Assembly: GCF_003813985.1 (NCBI RefSeq)
Contig: NZ_CP033897.1
Span: 1,116,001-1,180,000, forward strand
Length of the DNA stretch: 64,000 nt
Direction of reading: 5' to 3'
Origin: Corynebacterium gerontici
Lineage (GTDB): Bacteria; Actinomycetota; Actinomycetes; Mycobacteriales; Mycobacteriaceae
Positions within the stretch are counted from its first letter, which is position 1. Every line of letters begins with the position of its first letter. The notes below the pieces were generated by a model that worked only from the letters and a program-made list of their open reading frames with translations, had not been told where the DNA came from and made no database searches. A program made the translations under genes and the position numbers. Below are positions 1-8,801 of this stretch, in pieces.

Positions 1-568
1 GCTTGCGCAGCTTGGGCAGGTATGTCTCGGGATTGGTCTCCGCTAAATCCTCAAGGAACTCGCGGGAAATGGTGATTTCTCGCCCGCCAAGGGTCAGCGT
101 CACCGCCCCATTTTCGTCGACTTCTCCAATGCGATCGGCAAAGTGCAACACCGCGTGAGCTGGATCGAAAGGTGCACCGATGGTGGCGACGCCCCTGAGA
201 TTCTTCAATTGGGTCGCAGCCTTCAGCGAAGCCGCACCGCCCAGGGAGTGGCCGATGAGCAGTTGGGGAGCCTCATAGTGTTCGGTGAGCCAATCATTGA
301 CTGCCTTGATGTCTTCGACATTCTCGCTGAAACTCGTCTCGTGGAAATTGCCCTCCGATTGGCCCAGGCCAGGGAAATCAAAGCGCAAGCACGCGATACC
401 CAAATCGGCCAGCGTTTTGCTCACTCTGGACGCGGCCGGCGTGAAGCGTGAGCCGGTGAAGCAGTGCGCGAAGATGGCGAAAGCCTGCGGCTTGGAATCG
501 GGGAAGTCGATGGTGGCGGCAAGTTGATAGCCCTTGGAAGAGGGCACCTTTACGCTCTGTGAATGCAT
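1..568 (-). CDS. Alpha/beta hydrolase, N-terminal part (3' end beyond window)
   Basis: Reading the minus strand from an ATG at 568 gives an open frame to the window edge with no stop, so the gene is partial. It has the alpha/beta hydrolase fold: an oxyanion-region AHCFTGS near residue 35, RFDFPGLGQSEG near residue 65, and the nucleophile elbow GHSLGGAA near residue 106. An AAGGAG ribosome site lies 12 nt before the start. The sequence resembles the hydrolase half of the bifunctional alpha/beta hydrolase-OsmC proteins, but the OsmC half would lie outside the window, so that is inference. Substrate unknown. It is divergent from secA2 across 193 nt in which I see no further gene. Confidence 0.85.
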   Translation of the reverse strand, partial: MHSQSVKVPSSKGYQLAATIDFPDSKPQAFAIFAHCFTGSRFTPAASRVSKTLADLGIACLRFDFPGLGQSEGNFHETSFSENVEDIKAVNDWLTEHYEAPQLLIGHSLGGAASLKAATQLKNLRGVATIGAPFDPAHAVLHFADRIGEVDENGAVTLTLGGREITISREFLEDLAETNPETYLPKLRK

Positions 569-761
569 GAAAGCGCAACGCTCCTTGATGGTGCAGTTCG
601 AAAATGAGATTGCAATAAACGCACCCCAGCTTAAGTGAGAACTACCCCGGGAGTAACACTGCATTCATGTCGCGTTGGTTAAGCTGGAGCGAGTATGCAA
701 CGTAGCTCACCCCGGTGGCGGCGCGGCATCGTTTTCGTGCATCCAGGAAAGAGGATTGGTA

Positions 762-3056
762 GTGGCAGGTTTCGGCTGGTTTTGGGACGCAATGGGTGGA
801 AAATCCGGGCGTAATCAAAAGCGAAGCAAGCAGGTGGTTGCTCAATCGTCGGCACTCCACAGTGAAGTTGCAGCGCTGAGTGATGCCGAGTTGCGCGATC
901 ATGCTACGCGCGCTGTTGCACAAGGCCATATGAACGATCCTGCACGTTTCCTTGCGGTGCTCGCCGAGGCGTCGCGTCGCGCCCTTGGACTTTCTCCCTT
1001 CGAGGTTCAAACTCAAGCCGTGCTTCGTTTGCTCGAAGGCGACGTGATCCAGATGGACACTGGTGAAGGTAAAACCCTCGTCGGTGCAATGGCTGCCACC
1101 GGTTTTGGGCTGATGGGGAAATCAGTTCATTGCGTCACGGTCAATGAATACTTGGCGCGTCGAGATGCTGCATGGATGTCGCCCCTGGTTGAGTTCTTCG
1201 GTTTGAGTGTCGCACACATTGAGGAATCGATGACTGCGGGGGAGCGTCGAAAAGCTTATGGCTGCGATGTCGTCTATGCGCCGGTGAGTGAAATTGGTTT
1301 CGATGTACTGCGTGACCAACTCATCACTTCCAGGGATCAGGCGGTGCAGCAAGGAGCGGATATTGCGCTTGTCGACGAAGCCGACTCCGTACTTGTCGAC
1401 GAAGCCCTGGTGCCTCTGGTGCTCGCCGGTAATGAGCCCGGTGCCGCGCCATCGGGCCGAATCACCGACGTGGTGAGCAAACTGAAAGAAGACACGCACT
1501 TCGCCATTGACAGCGATCAACGAAACGCGTTCCTCACTGACCAAGGTGCGCGAAAAGTGGAGCAGATGCTTGGCATCGATTCGCTCTACGCCGAACCGCA
1601 TGTGGGAACGACCCTCGTGCAGGTAAACCTGGCGCTACATGCTCGAGCAATGCTGACACGCGACGTTCACTACATCGTCCGCGACGGCAAGGTGGCGCTC
1701 ATCGACACCGCCAAGGGCCGTGTGGCTGAACTGCAGCGCTGGCCCGATGGCGTGCAAGCAGCCGTAGAAGCCAAGGAAGGACTCGCCGTTACTGAGGGTG
1801 GCCGAATTTTGGACACCATCACGCTGCAGGCACTGATGGGCAGGTATCCGCAGGTTTGTGGCATGACCGGCACCGCTGTAGAAGCGACCGATCAGCTCCG
1901 CCAGTTTTATAACTTAAGAGTTTCAGTGATTCCCCGCAATCAGGAAAACCAACGTTTCGATGAGGCGCACCGCATTTACGCGACTGCAGCCGACAAGTAT
2001 GAGGCGATAGTTGAAGAGATTGCGCTGATGCACGAGCGAGGCCGCCCCGTGCTTGTGGGAACCCAAGACGTTTCGGAGTCGGAGCTGCTGGCAAATCGTT
2101 TGCAAGAACTCGGCGTGCAGGTCAGCGTGTTAAACGCCAAGAACGACGAGGAAGAAGCCAAGATTATTGCCGAAGCTGGTGACGTTGGTCGAGTTACCGT
2201 GTCCACCCAAATGGCTGGGCGAGGCACCGACATCAAACTGGGTGGCACCTCGGAGGCCGATCGCGAGCAGGTGCTTGCGCTGGGTGGCCTCGCCGTCATC
2301 GGCACAAGTTTGCATCGCAGCAAACGCCTGGATCAGCAATTACGCGGACGTGCTGGCCGGCAAGGTGACCCTGGAAGCTCTGTATTCTTTGTCAGCCTTG
2401 AAGATGACGTGGTGACAGTTGGGGGCGCAGGTGAGTCTGTCACAGCGAATCCTCAGGCGGACGGGCGCATCGAGGACAAACGCGTACGAGACTTCATCGA
2501 GCACTGCCAGCGCGTCACCGAAGGGCAGTTGCTGGAAATCCACTCGCAAACCTGGAAGTACAACAAACTGCTGGCTGATCAGCGCGTTATCATCGACGAA
2601 CGTCGAGCGAAACTGCTCGATAGCGATGCGGCATTAGGGATGTGCCGGGATCATAATCCTGAGAAGGCTCGGGCGCTCGTGGAGGAGTACGGCGAAGCTC
2701 ATGTGCTTCAAGCTTGCCGCGAGATCGTTCTCTACTTTTTGGATCAAGGCTGGAGCGAGCATCTTGCACTCATGGATGACGTCCGTGAGTCGATCCATTT
2801 GCGAGCGATTGCTCGAGAAACGCCGATCGATGAATTTCACCGAATTGCGGTGCGTGAGTTCAAGGAGCTTGCAAACAACGCGATGAGCGACGCCATGGCG
2901 GCTTTCGACACTGTCGTGATTGATGCCCAAGGTGCACGCTTGGAAGCTTCAGGGTTGCCAAGGCCTAGTGCTACCTGGACATACATGGTTAGCGATAATC
3001 CCTTGAGTGGGAGTGGCAACAGCGTTATCCAAGGCATCGGTGCGATTTTCCGATAG
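762..3056 (+). CDS. secA2: Accessory preprotein translocase ATPase SecA2
   Basis: A 764-residue SecA-family ATPase. It shows the Walker A DTGEGKT near residue 100, a DEAD-like LVDEADSV, MAGRGTDIKLGG and the GRAGRQGDPGSS motif VI. It lacks the cysteine-rich zinc-binding C-terminus of housekeeping SecA and is shorter, as expected for the actinobacterial SecA2 paralogue, which exports a subset of proteins with the SecYEG channel. The GTG at 762 is chosen because it has an AGAGGA site 7 nt upstream and gives the family N-terminus VAGFGWFWDAMGG; a longer in-frame opening from 675 has no such support. The odhI-ftsR block follows 211 nt downstream. Confidence 0.93.
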   Translation: MAGFGWFWDAMGGKSGRNQKRSKQVVAQSSALHSEVAALSDAELRDHATRAVAQGHMNDPARFLAVLAEASRRALGLSPFEVQTQAVLRLLEGDVIQMDTGEGKTLVGAMAATGFGLMGKSVHCVTVNEYLARRDAAWMSPLVEFFGLSVAHIEESMTAGERRKAYGCDVVYAPVSEIGFDVLRDQLITSRDQAVQQGADIALVDEADSVLVDEALVPLVLAGNEPGAAPSGRITDVVSKLKEDTHFAIDSDQRNAFLTDQGARKVEQMLGIDSLYAEPHVGTTLVQVNLALHARAMLTRDVHYIVRDGKVALIDTAKGRVAELQRWPDGVQAAVEAKEGLAVTEGGRILDTITLQALMGRYPQVCGMTGTAVEATDQLRQFYNLRVSVIPRNQENQRFDEAHRIYATAADKYEAIVEEIALMHERGRPVLVGTQDVSESELLANRLQELGVQVSVLNAKNDEEEAKIIAEAGDVGRVTVSTQMAGRGTDIKLGGTSEADREQVLALGGLAVIGTSLHRSKRLDQQLRGRAGRQGDPGSSVFFVSLEDDVVTVGGAGESVTANPQADGRIEDKRVRDFIEHCQRVTEGQLLEIHSQTWKYNKLLADQRVIIDERRAKLLDSDAALGMCRDHNPEKARALVEEYGEAHVLQACREIVLYFLDQGWSEHLALMDDVRESIHLRAIARETPIDEFHRIAVREFKELANNAMSDAMAAFDTVVIDAQGARLEASGLPRPSATWTYMVSDNPLSGSGNSVIQGIGAIFR

Positions 3057-3163
3057 GGCATCCTCCAGAAGCGCCTTACTTCTGCGCTTTGAGCGCGCTC
3101 CGGCGGAATGGGCAATTTTCGTGCCGTGGCCTGCTGATCCTGATGTGCTTTACGGTCTATGGG

Positions 3164-3191
3164 TTCACGGAACGTAACTTGCCGCTATGAT
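3164..3191 (+). promoter_or_regulatory. Predicted sigma-A promoter of odhI
   Basis: TTCACG (3164-3169), a 16-nt spacer and TATGAT (3186-3191) fit the corynebacterial housekeeping promoter. The start of transcription would be near 3198, giving a leader of about 70 nt before the odhI ATG. This supports odhI being transcribed separately from secA2. Confidence 0.55.
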
Positions 3192-3267
3192 GAAAGCATT
3201 CATAGTCCTGCGGGCGCTGATTGCGCCTGCGGGTTTGTTCAAGCGCGAACTCGGAGGTTGAAAAGGA

Positions 3268-3696
3268 ATGAGCGAGCACACTGGTACTCCCGAGGGGCAG
3301 GCCGAGACCACATCGGTTTTCAGGGCCGACCTGCTGAAGGAGATGGAGTCCGGGGCTAATGCCACGTCCAAGGCTGGCGCGGATATCACCCCTCCTGCAG
3401 GGGCAGGCATGTTGGTGGTCAAGCGTGGACCGAACGCGGGCGCTCGTTTCCTTCTAGACCGCGAAACCACCACGGCTGGTCGCCATCCCGAAAGCGATAT
3501 TTTCCTCGATGACGTCACGGTATCGCGTCGCCATGCTGAGTTTCGCATGAAAGATGGTGACTTCGAGGTTGTCGACGTGGGAAGCCTGAACGGCACCTAC
3601 GTCAATCGTGAGCCCAAGAACTCCGAAACTTTGTCCAGCGGCGACGAAGTGCAGATTGGCAAGTTCCGCTTGGTTTTCATCGAGGGGTCGAAGTAA
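3268..3696 (+). CDS. odhI: FHA-domain inhibitor of 2-oxoglutarate dehydrogenase (OdhI/GarA)
   Basis: A 142-residue cytoplasmic protein. The N-terminal ETTS motif puts two threonines at residues 14 and 15, the sites that in C. glutamicum OdhI and mycobacterial GarA are phosphorylated by PknG and PknA/B. The FHA domain runs from about 48 to 138, with GRHPESDI (71-78), SRRH (86-89) and SLNGT (106-110) forming the phosphothreonine pocket. In the family the unphosphorylated protein binds and inhibits the E1 subunit of 2-oxoglutarate dehydrogenase, steering carbon to glutamate; phosphorylation makes the FHA domain bind its own tail. The start has a GGAGG-type site about 9 nt upstream. Confidence 0.96.
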   Translation: MSEHTGTPEGQAETTSVFRADLLKEMESGANATSKAGADITPPAGAGMLVVKRGPNAGARFLLDRETTTAGRHPESDIFLDDVTVSRRHAEFRMKDGDFEVVDVGSLNGTYVNREPKNSETLSSGDEVQIGKFRLVFIEGSK

Positions 3697-3793
3697 CTTC
3701 ACAACCCACACCCCGTGAAGGGGTGGACAGTCTCACCAACATTCCAGCCCCCCTGAGCGGTGGCCGAGAGCAAGAGGAAGTACGTTTATCCGC

Positions 3794-4537
3794 ATGAGCG
3801 CCGTTGAACAACGCAGCACCTCCGCTGCCCAGACGCAAGTCACTGCGAAGCCGAAGAAAAACATGTCGATCGGTGTAGTGCTTGAGACGCTGAAAACGGA
3901 GTTCCCAGACGTAACGTTGTCCAAGATTCGTTTCTTGGAATCTGAAGGGCTCATCAGCCCAGAACGCACGCCCTCGGGTTACCGTCGCTTCAAAGAGGCG
4001 GACGTTGACCGTCTCCGCTATATCCTGACCACGCAGCGTGATCACTATCTGCCGCTAAAGGTGATTCGTGAGCAACTCGATGCCATGGATTCCGGTGCGG
4101 TCACGCCAATCACACGTTCTGGAACGAGCGAACCGCTCATTGCTGCGGAGAAATTCCGCGCTCCAACGCTAACGCGTTTAACCGACGCAGACGTTGCCGA
4201 GCGCGCGGGCGTTGACGTTGAGCAGGTTCTGGAGTTCGTCAAAGCTGGTGTGTTGCACAGCGATCACTCAGGCTACTTCACTGCCGACGACGTGCAAATC
4301 GCCGCGTTTGCGGCCTCCCTGATGCAATTTGGCGTAGACGAGCGTCACTTGAAGTCGCTCCGCAACGCCGCCGCACGACAGGCTGATCTCATCGCACGCG
4401 CAACGGCTCCGATGGCGAAGGCGCAGGGTGGGCAGACTCGTGAACGTGCGGAGGAACTCTCCCAAGAGATGAGCGCATTGGTAGTGTCCATGCACGCCAG
4501 TCTGCTGAAGGCGTTACTGCGAGAAGAACTTTCCTAA
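3794..4537 (+). CDS. ftsR: MerR-family regulator, FtsR-like
   Basis: 247 residues. A MerR helix-turn-helix covers about residues 20-90, with SKIRFLESEGLISPERT and the YRRF wing typical of the FtsR/Rv1828 group; the rest is a helical effector region, with a predicted coiled coil near the C-terminus. In C. glutamicum the orthologue directly downstream of odhI activates ftsZ and affects cell division. The position 97 nt after odhI and just before the DUF151 gene matches that synteny. The ATG at 3794 has an AGAGGAAG site 13 nt away; starting at the internal ATG before SIGVVLETL cannot be excluded. Confidence 0.88.
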   Translation: MSAVEQRSTSAAQTQVTAKPKKNMSIGVVLETLKTEFPDVTLSKIRFLESEGLISPERTPSGYRRFKEADVDRLRYILTTQRDHYLPLKVIREQLDAMDSGAVTPITRSGTSEPLIAAEKFRAPTLTRLTDADVAERAGVDVEQVLEFVKAGVLHSDHSGYFTADDVQIAAFAASLMQFGVDERHLKSLRNAAARQADLIARATAPMAKAQGGQTRERAEELSQEMSALVVSMHASLLKALLREELS

Positions 4538-4560
4538 ACAACTCCAATCAAGGATTTTTG

Positions 4561-5133
4561 ATGAGCTACCGTGAGGTCACGTACATCGGCGTGGCAGTAA
4601 TCTCCCCGGAGATGGTGCCGTGCACTTTGCTTTTCGACGCAGCTCATCAACGCGTCCTCCCGATATGGCTTCCGGAGCCCGGTGTCGAGGCTCTCGAAGC
4701 GATCGAGGAAGGGCGCATGGCCCGTCGCCCCAGCGACACAGATGTGCTGCAGGGCATTATCGAAACAACTGGCGCCGAGATTGAAGCGCTAAGGATTGAT
4801 AGTGTTTATCAGGGGGTTTATCACTGCTCGCTGCAGCTTCGGGCTCTTGGGCAGGTGGACTGTAAACCGTCGCAGTTGCTGCCCCTAGCTCAAAGTTCGG
4901 GTGTCGGCATCGAAGTGCACGAACAGGTGCTTGCGGATGCCTCAGTCAAGGTAGCTCCTCAAGAGTTTCTTGAGTACTTCGGTATTGAGACGCCGGAACA
5001 TTTGGATCTCGAAGGGGATCTGCAACGCGAGTCCGCGTCTGGAGACGAGGCAGCTGACGCTGACTTTGCGGCGTTTATGGAGCAGATGGGTATGAAGGAG
5101 TCTGATCTTTTCCAAGACGGTGAGGATGACTAG
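4561..5133 (+). CDS. Bifunctional nuclease family (DUF151) protein
   Basis: 190 residues. The core (about 1-135) matches the BFN/DUF151 fold, seen in REVTYIGVAV, the segment EGRMARRPSDTDVLQGII, and LRIDSVYQGVYHCSL. The C-terminal 50 residues are acidic. Family members have been reported to have nuclease activity, but the physiological role in actinobacteria is unknown. The ATG at 4561 follows AGGA by 6 nt; a TTG immediately before it would add one residue. It sits 23 nt after ftsR and is probably co-transcribed. This gene lies between the two MerR genes in both corynebacteria and mycobacteria. Confidence 0.85.
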   Translation: MSYREVTYIGVAVISPEMVPCTLLFDAAHQRVLPIWLPEPGVEALEAIEEGRMARRPSDTDVLQGIIETTGAEIEALRIDSVYQGVYHCSLQLRALGQVDCKPSQLLPLAQSSGVGIEVHEQVLADASVKVAPQEFLEYFGIETPEHLDLEGDLQRESASGDEAADADFAAFMEQMGMKESDLFQDGEDD

Positions 5134-5298
5134 CGTTTTATCGGTGCTAACTAAAACTCATGTGACTGAAGTTTATTCCTGTGAATTAAGATGACAATGG
5201 TGTAGTTGTAAGTCTAAGCTTCAAGTTGAGGTTTAAGTTACGGCGTGTCGCGCATGTGGCGCTTCTCTTGTGCCCTAGGGTTTGTTAAGAGAAAATCG

Positions 5299-5312
5299 TT
5301 ACATCGCTGTAA
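5299..5312. promoter_or_regulatory. Inverted repeat TTACA-N4-TGTAA before the MerR gene
   Basis: The sequence TTACATCGCTGTAA is a 5-bp perfect inverted repeat with a 4-bp spacer, 29 nt upstream of the MerR start at 5341. Size and position are those of a MerR-type operator, so autoregulation is a reasonable guess. The rest of the 207-nt gap shows no gene. Confidence 0.35.
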
Positions 5313-5340
5313 GGCGCTTGTGAATTCAAAGGGAGTAACC

Positions 5341-5892
5341 GTGAGCGACGATCACACCAAGGCTGTGCAAGGCGCACTATTTGATATGGGGCCGGATCAA
5401 GAAGTGGGCTACCGTGTGCCAATTGCTTGCCAGGTCGCAGGCATCACGTACCGTCAGCTGGACTACTGGGCGCGCACCGACTTGGTTCAGCCCAGCATTC
5501 GCAATGCTCATGGATCCGGCTCGCAGCGACTGTACTCCTTCCGCGATATTCTCGTGCTCAAGATTGTGAAGCGCCTACTCGATACGGGCATTTCATTGCA
5601 AAACATCCGCCTGGCCGTGGAAAAGCTCCGCGATCATGGCGTCGATGATCTTGCGAAAATCACCCTGGTCTCCGATGGCGTGACCGTGTATGAATGCCGA
5701 TCGAATGAGGAAGTGATCGACCTCCTTGGTGGCGGACAGGGCGTGTTCGGTATCGCACTCCCGGGCATTATGAAGGAGCTCACCGGGACTATCGATTCAT
5801 TCCCCTCCGAGCGCATCGATCAAGATGCTGAGCCCGACAACGTGATCGGCGTGGACGAGCTCGCCGCGCGCAGGATGCGTCGCTCTTCTTAA
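5341..5892 (+). CDS. MerR-family regulator (Rv1830/McdR-like)
   Basis: 183 residues. The N-terminal MerR domain includes VPIACQVAGITYRQLDYWARTDL and the wing RLYSFRDILVLKIVKRLLDTGISL, written here as separate motifs GITYRQLDYWARTDL and YSFRDILVLKIVKRLL. It matches the second MerR protein of the garA locus, called McdR (cell-division regulator) in mycobacteria. The GTG at 5341 is preferred over an upstream in-frame start near 5245 because AAAGGGAG lies 5 nt before it and the upstream peptide is not family-like. A TTACA/TGTAA inverted repeat and a Rho-independent terminator flank the gene, so it is probably monocistronic. Confidence 0.87.
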   Translation: MSDDHTKAVQGALFDMGPDQEVGYRVPIACQVAGITYRQLDYWARTDLVQPSIRNAHGSGSQRLYSFRDILVLKIVKRLLDTGISLQNIRLAVEKLRDHGVDDLAKITLVSDGVTVYECRSNEEVIDLLGGGQGVFGIALPGIMKELTGTIDSFPSERIDQDAEPDNVIGVDELAARRMRRSS

Positions 5893-5911
5893 GGCGTGAT
5901 GCCATACAATT

Positions 5912-5951
5912 CCCTCACATTCGCCAATGGCGATGTGGGGGTTGTTTTATT
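5912..5951 (+). terminator. Rho-independent terminator after the MerR gene
   Basis: A stem of about 13 bp (CCCTCACAT...CGCC pairing with GGCG...ATGTGGGGG, one bulged T) with an AAT loop at 5912-5941 is followed by TTGTTTTATTT. Confidence 0.75.
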
Positions 5952-6072
5952 TGGGGGTAAAAGTGGGGGTATTTTTGCCATCTGACCTCTGACATGTAAA
6001 GTGAAAGCAGTCACATTGTAAGGCTGTCTATTGCTCAGCTAACCGGCTGTGCAGGACTTTTCGCCTCACTTT

Positions 6073-6160
6073 GTGCCTGTCACTGGCACCGACAGCATGA
6101 CACCAAGGAAAAATCTGTAAAGGTTGAGTAGCATCGAACTCGTCATTACGCATGGCGTAA
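6073..6160. promoter_or_regulatory. Two inverted repeats upstream of the glp promoter
   Basis: GTGCC-N7-GGCAC lies at 6073-6089, and a perfect TTACGC-ATG-GCGTAA repeat at 6146-6160 ends 4 nt before the predicted -35. Both are in the 398-nt gene-free stretch 5893-6290, which otherwise holds the MerR terminator and the glp promoter and leader. The sites look like operators for a glycerol or carbon regulator; none of the known corynebacterial consensus sequences I recall (GlxR, DtxR) fits. Confidence 0.4.
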
Positions 6161-6164
6161 GAAA

Positions 6165-6192
6165 TTGCGCTGTGTGCACCGAACTCTAGGGT
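6165..6192 (+). promoter_or_regulatory. Predicted promoter of the glpDFK operon
   Basis: TTGCGC (6165-6170), 16 nt, TAGGGT (6187-6192). Transcription would begin near 6199, leaving a leader of about 90 nt before glpD. Confidence 0.5.
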
Positions 6193-6290
6193 GTCTTGCC
6201 AGGATGCACTAGGAAAACAGGATCCGGAAGGCCGCGGAGGGCGTCGAAAAGCCACAAAAACCCGTGGTTGGCCGGGGAAAGGGTCATATC

Positions 6291-8015
6291 ATGGCTTCCA
6301 CAACCAAACATCCACTCAATCCCGAATACTTCTCCAAGGTGTGGGAAGGCTTCGCTCACAAGCATTATGACGTGGTGGTAATCGGTGGCGGTTCCGTCGG
6401 CGCCGGTGCCGCGCTCGACGCCGCTACCCGTGGTCTGAGCGTCGCTGTTATTGAAACTCGCGACTTTGCAGCAGGCACCTCCTCGCGCTCGTCGAAGATG
6501 TTCCACGGTGGGCTCCGCTACCTCGCAATGCTGGACTTCCGCCTCGTCGCAGAATCCCTCCGCGAACGTGAACTCAACATGTCAACGCTCGCGCCGCACT
6601 TGGTCAAGCCGCTGAAGTTCATCTTCCCGCTCACCCACCGGATGTGGGAGCGTGTCATGATGTTCGGCGGGTTCACCTTGTACGACCTCATGGGTGGTGC
6701 CAAGAGCGTACCCATGCAGAAGCACTACACCCGTAAGGGCGTTCTCAAGATGGCACCGGGCCTCAACGATGACGCCGTCGTAGGCGGTGTGCGCTACTAC
6801 GACACCCTCGTTGACGATGCTCGTCACACCATGACCGTGCTGCGCACAGCAGCGGAATACGGCGCTGACATTCGCACCTCCACTCAAGTCGTCGGTTTTG
6901 AAAAGGACGGCAATAGGGTAGTGGCCGCCACGGTTCGCGATACTGAGACTGGTGAGGAAACCAAGGTCCGCGGCTCCGTCTTCATCAACGCCACTGGTGT
7001 GTGGAACAACGAAATTGAGAAGCTCGCTGGCGCCAAAGGCAAGTTCTCCGTCCATGCTTCCAAGGGCGTTCACATCGTCATCCCGAAGGATCGCCTGGAA
7101 TGCGACGCTGCGCTGTGCTTCGTCACCGAAAAGTCGGTGCTCTTCGTGATTCCCTGGGGCGAGTACTGGATCGTTGGCACCACTGACACCGACTACAAGC
7201 TCGGGCGCCCGGACCCAGCCCCAACGCGCGCAGACATCGACTACATCCTGGATCAGCTCAACCGCCGCGTGAAGCACCAGATCACGCATCAGGACATCGT
7301 TGGTGTGTACTCCGGTCTTCGTCCGCTGTTGGAAGGCAGCTCCGATTCCACCTCGAACCTCTCCCGCAACCACGCTGTGGCACACGTTTGCCCCGGCCTC
7401 GTGTCCGTCGCTGGCGGCAAATACACCACCTACCGTGTCATCGGTAAGGACGCAGTGGATCTCGCCATCAAGGATGTGCCGAAGCAGGTTCCGGAGTCCA
7501 TCACTGATCAGACACCGATCTTGGGCGCAGATGGCTACCACGCACTGGCCAACCAGATCTCGGCTATCGCTCGCCGCAACGATTTGCCAGCTACCACCAT
7601 TGAGCACCTCCTTGGCCGCTATGGCTCCCTCTATTCGGAGGTGCTGGCCCCCGCCAAGGAAGACGCATCCTTGCTCAATCCGATCGACGGCGCCGAGGGC
7701 TACATCTGGGCTGAAGTTCGCTACGCAGTCACCCACGAGGGTGCATTGCACCTAGAGGACGTGCTGAACCGCCGCCTGCGCGTCGCCATGGAATATGACG
7801 ACCGCGGAGTCAAAGCAGCCCCGGCCGTCGCGGAGTTCATTGCCCCCCTGTTGGGTTGGGACGACGCAACTCGCGAAGAAGAACTCAGCACCTTTGAGAA
7901 GCGCGTTGAAGCGGAACTCGCCGCCGAGCGTGAACTCACTGACGACGCTGCTAACGAATTGATGGTCGCAGTAGGCGACACCCGCTCCAACATTGAGAAG
8001 GGAATCGATCTCTAA
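6291..8015 (+). CDS. glpD: Aerobic glycerol-3-phosphate dehydrogenase GlpD
   Basis: 574 residues. The enzyme oxidises sn-glycerol-3-phosphate to dihydroxyacetone phosphate at the membrane, passing electrons to menaquinone. The N-terminal FAD site is VVIGGGSVGAGAALDA near residue 25, followed by RSSKMFHGGLRYL; GGKYTTYRVIG and the C-terminal DAO_C domain with EGALHLEDVLNRR complete the family pattern. The ATG at 6291 has GGGGAAAGG 8 nt upstream; a start 27 nt earlier has none. The stop overlaps the glpF start (TAATG), implying translational coupling. Confidence 0.95.
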   Translation: MASTTKHPLNPEYFSKVWEGFAHKHYDVVVIGGGSVGAGAALDAATRGLSVAVIETRDFAAGTSSRSSKMFHGGLRYLAMLDFRLVAESLRERELNMSTLAPHLVKPLKFIFPLTHRMWERVMMFGGFTLYDLMGGAKSVPMQKHYTRKGVLKMAPGLNDDAVVGGVRYYDTLVDDARHTMTVLRTAAEYGADIRTSTQVVGFEKDGNRVVAATVRDTETGEETKVRGSVFINATGVWNNEIEKLAGAKGKFSVHASKGVHIVIPKDRLECDAALCFVTEKSVLFVIPWGEYWIVGTTDTDYKLGRPDPAPTRADIDYILDQLNRRVKHQITHQDIVGVYSGLRPLLEGSSDSTSNLSRNHAVAHVCPGLVSVAGGKYTTYRVIGKDAVDLAIKDVPKQVPESITDQTPILGADGYHALANQISAIARRNDLPATTIEHLLGRYGSLYSEVLAPAKEDASLLNPIDGAEGYIWAEVRYAVTHEGALHLEDVLNRRLRVAMEYDDRGVKAAPAVAEFIAPLLGWDDATREEELSTFEKRVEAELAAERELTDDAANELMVAVGDTRSNIEKGIDL

Positions 8016-8761
8016 TGGACATTACTGCTGCACAGGCATTTGGCTGGGAGTTCCTCGGCACGATGCTCCTGCTGTTGCTGGGCAATGGCGTTTGCGCGCT
8101 CAATGCCCTGCGCACCTCCGGTGGTCGTAATACCGGATGGCTCCTCATCGCCTTCGGCTGGGGCATGGCCGTCTTTGTTGGCGCTTCCGTCGCCGACATT
8201 TCCGGCGGTCACCTCAACCCTGCGGTAACTCTGATGGTTGCCGTTCGCGGCGGTCTGCAATGGTCGCTCGTGCCCTGGTACATGGCGGGCCAAATCGTAG
8301 GTGCCTTCTTCGGCGCCGTGCTGTGCTGGGCTGCATTCAAGCAGCTTTTCGACGCCAACAACTACGACGAAGACGGCAACGTCACCCACGCGAACCAATC
8401 CACCGGCGGTATCTTCTTCACCGGCCCAGCACACCCGAAAAATGGCTGGAATGCGGTGACAGAATTCATCGGAACCTTCGTGCTCCTGGCTTGGATTGCC
8501 TTTGCGCCCACCGGTGGCGAAATCAGCAATCTGAAGTACTTTGCCGTAGCGTTCGTTGTGGTGGCAGTTGGTATGTCGCTGGGATCGCCTACGGGCTATG
8601 CCATCAACCCAGCTCGTGACCTCGGTCCTCGCTTGGCTTATGCCTTCGTCCTGCCTATTAAGGACAAGGGCAGCGCAAACTGGGGCTATGCGTGGGTACC
8701 GATCGTGGCACCGATGCTTGCAGCAGTATTCACCGGCGTTCTTGCAAACGTTCTGGTCTAA
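8015..8761 (+). CDS. glpF: Glycerol uptake facilitator GlpF (aquaglyceroporin)
   Basis: 248 residues, an MIP-family channel with six predicted membrane helices and the two half-helix motifs: GGHLNPAVT in the first half and INPARDLGPR in the second. The Asp after the second NPAR is the mark of glycerol rather than pure water channels. The start codon overlaps the glpD stop. Together with glpD and glpK it makes the complete route from external glycerol to DHAP. Confidence 0.95.
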   Translation: MDITAAQAFGWEFLGTMLLLLLGNGVCALNALRTSGGRNTGWLLIAFGWGMAVFVGASVADISGGHLNPAVTLMVAVRGGLQWSLVPWYMAGQIVGAFFGAVLCWAAFKQLFDANNYDEDGNVTHANQSTGGIFFTGPAHPKNGWNAVTEFIGTFVLLAWIAFAPTGGEISNLKYFAVAFVVVAVGMSLGSPTGYAINPARDLGPRLAYAFVLPIKDKGSANWGYAWVPIVAPMLAAVFTGVLANVLV

Positions 8762-8801
8762 GACAACCCAAATATTCGCTTCCTAGAAAGGAGCTCACCT
8801 C

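Noticed and set aside
3709-3725. CACCCC/GGGGTG hairpin after odhI
   Set aside because: No T-run follows on the plus strand; too weak to call a terminator, and ftsR may be read through.
6071-6089. Possible GlxR (cAMP receptor) site upstream of glpD
   Set aside because: The half-sites TGTG and CAC do not have the spacing of TGTGA-N6-TCACA; kept only as an unassigned inverted repeat.
6582-7751. Open frame of 389 codons on the minus strand inside glpD
   Set aside because: Antisense shadow of glpD without recognisable domains.
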